Of a DNA stretch of 64,000 nucleotides, positions 60,178 through 64,000 are shown piece by piece. The notes under the pieces were generated by a model that saw only the letters and a program-made list of their open reading frames with translations, was not told the origin of the DNA and searched no databases. Every line of letters starts with the position of its first letter. Positions within the stretch are counted from its first letter, which is position 1. The stretch is from Haemaphysalis longicornis (Eukaryota; Arthropoda; Arachnida; Ixodida; Ixodidae). The stretch spans positions 280,919,717 through 280,983,716 of the forward strand of contig CM023448.1 in the NCBI GenBank assembly GCA_013339765.2, written 5' to 3'. The position numbers and the translations under genes are program-made.

Positions 60178-60259
<82 letters not shown>
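60075..60259. repeat. (GT)n then (GA)n compound microsatellite
   Basis: A GT/GGTGT tract to 60180 is followed by about 40 GA units to 60259. Confidence 0.98.
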
Positions 60260-60262
<3 letters not shown>

Positions 60263-63200
60263 GGCCAGCAGCAATCGTTGTAGCATCGCGCTAGTTTGGT
60301 TTCAGAAACAATTTTCACAAGAGCGGTGCCGTTATATTGTGTAACGTTGTGTAGTGGCGCTTTAGTTCAGACGTTGAAGGCATTTTGAAGGTATGCAGTG
60401 CCAACTAGCAGCACACCGCTCTGAACACCACTGATACCCTCTCTCCGCCAACCCCCCTCCCCCTCCCACGCCCGGCGCTATTACCTGCTGAACGCGTAAT
60501 TCGACCTCAAGAGCGCAAAAGAAAAAGTTACGCAAAAAAAAAGAAGGAAAAACCTGCGGTGGCTGTGCATTATATACTTCGCATTTAAAGGCATTTTTCT
60601 CCGCGAAGCGTGCAGCGAAGGTACCAGTCTCTCCTGAGCCGTCGGCCGTATATAGCGAGTGCGAATGCGCCGTGGCCTTTTTGGAGAGGCGATTTTAGAT
60701 CTCTTTTCTTTCTTTTCTTTTTCTTCGTTCGGCCATATTTCACCGATGGCCCGCTTTGTGCTCGGAACGACTTTGAGGCGGAACGCGAAAAGAGAAAACA
60801 GAGCGCCTCTTTCGTTTGTGCACTTACGAATCCACGTCGGAGTCAAAGGGCATGAGTGTGATGATGGCGGGCCGACTTCCGCGTCCCTTTGTCAGCGGCA
60901 TTCCTAGCTCATTCGAATCCCTCCTAGGCAGCGGAAGTGTCATAATCTCCTAAGCTTAGCCGACGAGGGGAAACCGTACGACGAAGGGGACATAATTGGC
61001 CACGGGCTGCGGGGAAACCGTAGACAAGGATGAGCACTTGGCACTTGGTAGACGAGGATGAGCACTTGGTTGAGGCGCGCTCAGCACTCTGAGCTACAGG
61101 TATACACAGCATGCAGCGTCACAATTCATTCACGAGGGACAATAATGTCCGGGCATTTATTAATAACCCTGAATTTGAACATTTAGCGGTCTGGTGAAAA
61201 ATCTCGCCTCCTCTCCGAGCGTTCACGCAGAGTGAAGGTTGCGTGTGGACCGAGACGGCCGCCACGACTTGCATGCGATGCGGAGCTCTGATTTGTGACA
61301 CAGGCGCAGATGCGCACGACGCGCCTCTCCTGTGACAGGCTGACCCCTGCAAGGTCCCGAGCTGAATCATGCCACGTGCACCGGTGGCATCGCTGACTGT
61401 CCAACAAGCGGGCCCGTCGCGCTTTTTCCACTGGAAGAACGCAAATGTACTACCGGCACTCAGTCGGCGACAGCTTATTTGCGGCTCAACGAAAAGTCCG
61501 ATGGAGGAGGCGGTAGGGGAAGGGAAAGGGGGGTAATCGAAAAATCAGGGAGCATAGGTAGTTCTCCCGGCTCAGTGCCCCTAGTAGAACACATGGCTTG
61601 AACACGCGGCTGCGCCCACGCTGCGTTGAACGGCCGCGTGTTATCAGTCCGTAGCATCAATTAGCGAGCCTAGTGATGTTTTCTGCCGTTTCATCGTAAG
61701 GTCGGTCGTCTGTTCCAGCATAGCATATTACGTTTGGAGGGGGCCGAGGTGCCGCGCCTCAGTTCAGAGCCGTTACATACGAAAAGCCGGCGTCTTCTTC
61801 TTGTTCATTTTTTGGCCCGCCATCAGAAGTGTTCACCTTTGACTCCGTTTTTTGATTGTTATCCGCACGAAAGTGACCTTCCCTCTGCATGAGCCTCGCC
61901 CTTGGTGATCGGCATGTTTACCTTGCTTGCTTCGTAGGATTTCACCTTTCGCATACATCGTTGAATGCTTGTTTGTCGGGAAACGCTGTTTACGTCGCGG
62001 AGAAATCTGTATCTACGAAGGGTAGGATTTCAAATGTTGAGTATTTTTCAGCGTGGTTAGCGACGTCCTAAAAGAAGCAGCCAAAAAGGGACGTGCGATG
62101 ACCGAAGCGAAGCGGCTGGTCCGACAATTAGTGGAGGTTGAGTCGATTACAGCTAGTACTACTGTGGGGAGAATTCCGTTTTGGCTGCGGACAACCGAAC
62201 TCTCGCTCAGGTAACTATTGGGGTAAAATACTTGCTGTTTTTTTTTAATTTATTTTGTTATCGATGAGTGCTCACTGACTGCCCTTGAAGGGTGATCGCA
62301 CGATTTAAAAAAATAAGACATTTTAAGGAAGTTTCGCTGAAAATATCGGCAAACGATACTTTCTGCACCGTGGAATGGTTTAATTAACTGAGCGAGAGTT
62401 CAGTTTTCTGAACTTAAAACTGAATCAAGGGCCGCACCCATGACGATGGCGATGCGCACATTAAAAGGGAAAAAAAGAACTTTTTAACGAGGTTTCTCGC
62501 CACGGCGCATTTCTTCCACTCCAATGTCAGCCTGCCGTTTCAATTTGTGTGCCGCGTCACACGTACATGACTCGTGCACGAAGTTCGTCGAGGGCTCGAT
62601 GTAATTGGATGGATACAGCTGTGGTCGACAAATGGAAGACCGTGTAGCAGCTCTGCGCGACGCTGTTCTTCACTGCTAACCATTGAGCCCGATCACATGC
62701 CACGTTTGGTTCGTTCCCCATTTCCCGCGCTATTTATATCATATCCGAAAAGCACATTTAATTGTGGTTGACTTTTGTTGGCGCCGAGGTTAATCAATTC
62801 CGTTGTTCGTCTCCAAGTACCGCGAACACTGCGTAGCACACAAAGGCGCTGGCTCCCAGAAACGAACGCCAGTTCACGCCACTTTCAGGCGTCAACTGAT
62901 CACTGAACTCCGGTACCACAACACTCCAGTTGCAGCTGGGATGAGAAGAGTGTACGGCGTTCTGACTTTTCCAAACCGAACCTGCGGATAATGGGGGAAA
63001 TGCGCACTTGTCCAAACTTTTGCTGCATAGCGTTTCACGACGGTACGGGGCGCAGGTGAATCGAGCTTAGCGAAATTTTGCCACGAATTGTGTGGTTCCC
63101 TCTCCTGGGTTCGCAGAAAGCATTTCTCGAAGCCTGGTCCCACACATGCGGCGGGCGAGGCGCTGGAGAACAACGCGGCACGAGCAGCCGTGCCGGCGTT

Positions 63201-63909
63201 GGAATGCGGAAACCTTGGGCGTGGCCCCGCCTTGGATTGATTTACGCGGCTGCAGCTGCAGCAGGGGAGCGGCGGAGGTCGCAACCGCGAAGCTCAGCGG
63301 TGCTGGGGCTCGGGCCGCGCGAACGCAGCTTCGCGGCCAAGGCCCGCGTTCTGCCGCAGCTGCGAGACGCGTGCCCGAGCAGAGTTCGTGCGCAGGGTTC
63401 GCACGCTGCGTCCGGCAGGGAGCGCTTTTTCCAGGTTTTTTTTTTTTTTTTTTTTTTTTGCGTGCAGGGCGACATTTCTTTCTTTTTTTTACGCATTTAT
63501 TCATGTAATGGTCCGTGGCTCTAAATTCGATGGTGACAGAACGGAGTTCTTGAAAATCCGAGCCCTGCAGCTTTGTCTCGTCGAAAAGAAATGAGTGAGT
63601 GAGTGAAATGTGTACTGGAACTGAGTGACAACAAGAAAAAAAAAACGATCTTTTTTGCAACCTGGCGGAAATAACGTCACGTTGTTTAGCCGGCTCGGTT
63701 GCGAGGACGACAATCGCTCGTTTGGACAAGTAAAAAAAATAATTGCGCAGCTTGCACTAGTTGCGCAAGGCTGGAGAAACAGCGCAACTGGGGGTCGACC
63801 GAGCTTCTCCCCACACTGACAGTGGATCCCAGTGGAGAGGGAGCAGCCGGACCCCAGCAGTGCAAAGCCGTTGAAGCAAAGACCATCGAAAGTATGTTCA
63901 GTGTTTTAT
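60260..63909. other. no gene seen
   Basis: A direct repeat of gaggatgagcacttgg-like sequence is at about 61024-61071. Poly-T of about 21 bases is at 63439-63459. Long frames near 63067-63729 on both strands include this homopolymer and show no domain. Confidence 0.4.
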
Positions 63910-64000
63910 TCAGCAGCAGTCGTCGTCATCCCTTTCGTCGTCGTCATCCGACGGCACAGCCGCGTAGGACAAATCCTCTGGTAGCGCGTCCTCGCCTCGG
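63910..64000 (-). CDS. C-terminal coding end of an acidic protein (partial)
   Basis: Reading the - strand from the window edge, about 30 codons are open and end EDLSYAAVPSDDDDERDD followed by two more Asp, two Cys and TGA (63910-63912). The stop is overlapped by AATAAA (TGAATAAA, signal at 63905-63910), so the 3' untranslated region would be very short. The acidic tail ending in two cysteines is unusual. The product is unknown because the rest lies outside the window. It could be the last exon of a host gene or the end of a mobile-element ORF. Confidence 0.45.
   Translation of the reverse strand, partial: RGEDALPEDLSYAAVPSDDDDERDDDDCC

Noticed and set aside
59800..60318. 172-codon - strand frame and the 211-codon + strand frame 59648-60283
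   Set aside because: Half of each is translated microsatellite. The remaining parts show no domain.
63067..63729. 220-codon - strand frame
   Set aside because: It is held open by a poly-A/T run giving poly-lysine and by GC-rich sequence. Frames on the other strand are equally long.
1..64000. CRISPR arrays, bacterial operons, prophage or symbiont DNA
   Set aside because: No regularly spaced repeats, no ribosome-binding-site-led gene strings, and the repeat content is eukaryotic throughout.

Overview
The window looks like gene-poor, repeat-rich nuclear DNA of an arthropod, most likely a hard tick (Ixodidae). This rests on sequence read by eye and on memory of tick repeats, not on a search. 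Supporting signs are two copies of a tRNA-headed SINE of the kind described from ixodid ticks, remnants of arthropod-type LINE and gypsy-type elements, many TA- or TTAA-flanked miniature DNA transposons, pogo/Tigger-like elements, dense microsatellites and long homopolymers. There are no bacterial operons. Almost none of the open frames look like protein-coding genes.

The one clear protein gene is at 2610-3623 on the + strand: a full-length, intronless protein phosphatase 1 (PP1) catalytic subunit-like retrogene. All visible metal-binding and catalytic motifs are present. Two single-base indels that cancel each other (about 2658 and about 3299-3302) shift the middle two thirds into another frame. 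Two small pieces may belong to genes that extend beyond what can be read: a candidate first coding exon at 52408-52446 (start codon in good context, 13 codons, GTGAGT donor) behind a GC-rich leader, and the last about 30 codons of an acidic protein at 63910-64000 on the - strand.

Layout. 1-2.5 kb: degenerate tandem repeats and a direct duplication. 2.6-3.7 kb: the PP1 retrogene. 3.8-5.5 kb: a SINE, a LINE tail and a pogo-like element. 5.5-13 kb: mostly featureless, with repeat fragments. 13.3-18.7 kb: microsatellites, copies of a family with a palindromic core, a SINE with an inverted self-duplication, a perfect 19-bp hairpin and a 464-bp foldback element. 19-25 kb: a GC-rich block and a gypsy integrase tail. 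25.9-27 kb: a facing pair of palindromic-core elements. 30.1-31.3 kb: a 1.2-kb TIR element. 32-37 kb: a second foldback SINE, a pogo transposase remnant and a SINE. 39.9-45.3 kb: a small foldback element, a basic/acidic ORF, a pogo-like element, a SINE, a LINE RNase H-end remnant and a dispersed 28S rRNA fragment of about 770 bp. 48-49.6 kb: a TIR element and a pogo-like element with a transposase tail. 51.6-52.4 kb: GC-rich leader and candidate exon. 54.5-55 kb: LINE tail. 57.5-58.1 kb: a TA-flanked MITE. 60 kb: a long GT/GA microsatellite. 63.9-64 kb: the 3' end of a minus-strand gene.

Nothing here forms an operon or pathway. The interest lies in the frameshifted but otherwise well-preserved PP1 retrogene, the ectopic 28S fragment, the recurrent inverted-repeat architecture of several repeat families, and the two partial genes.
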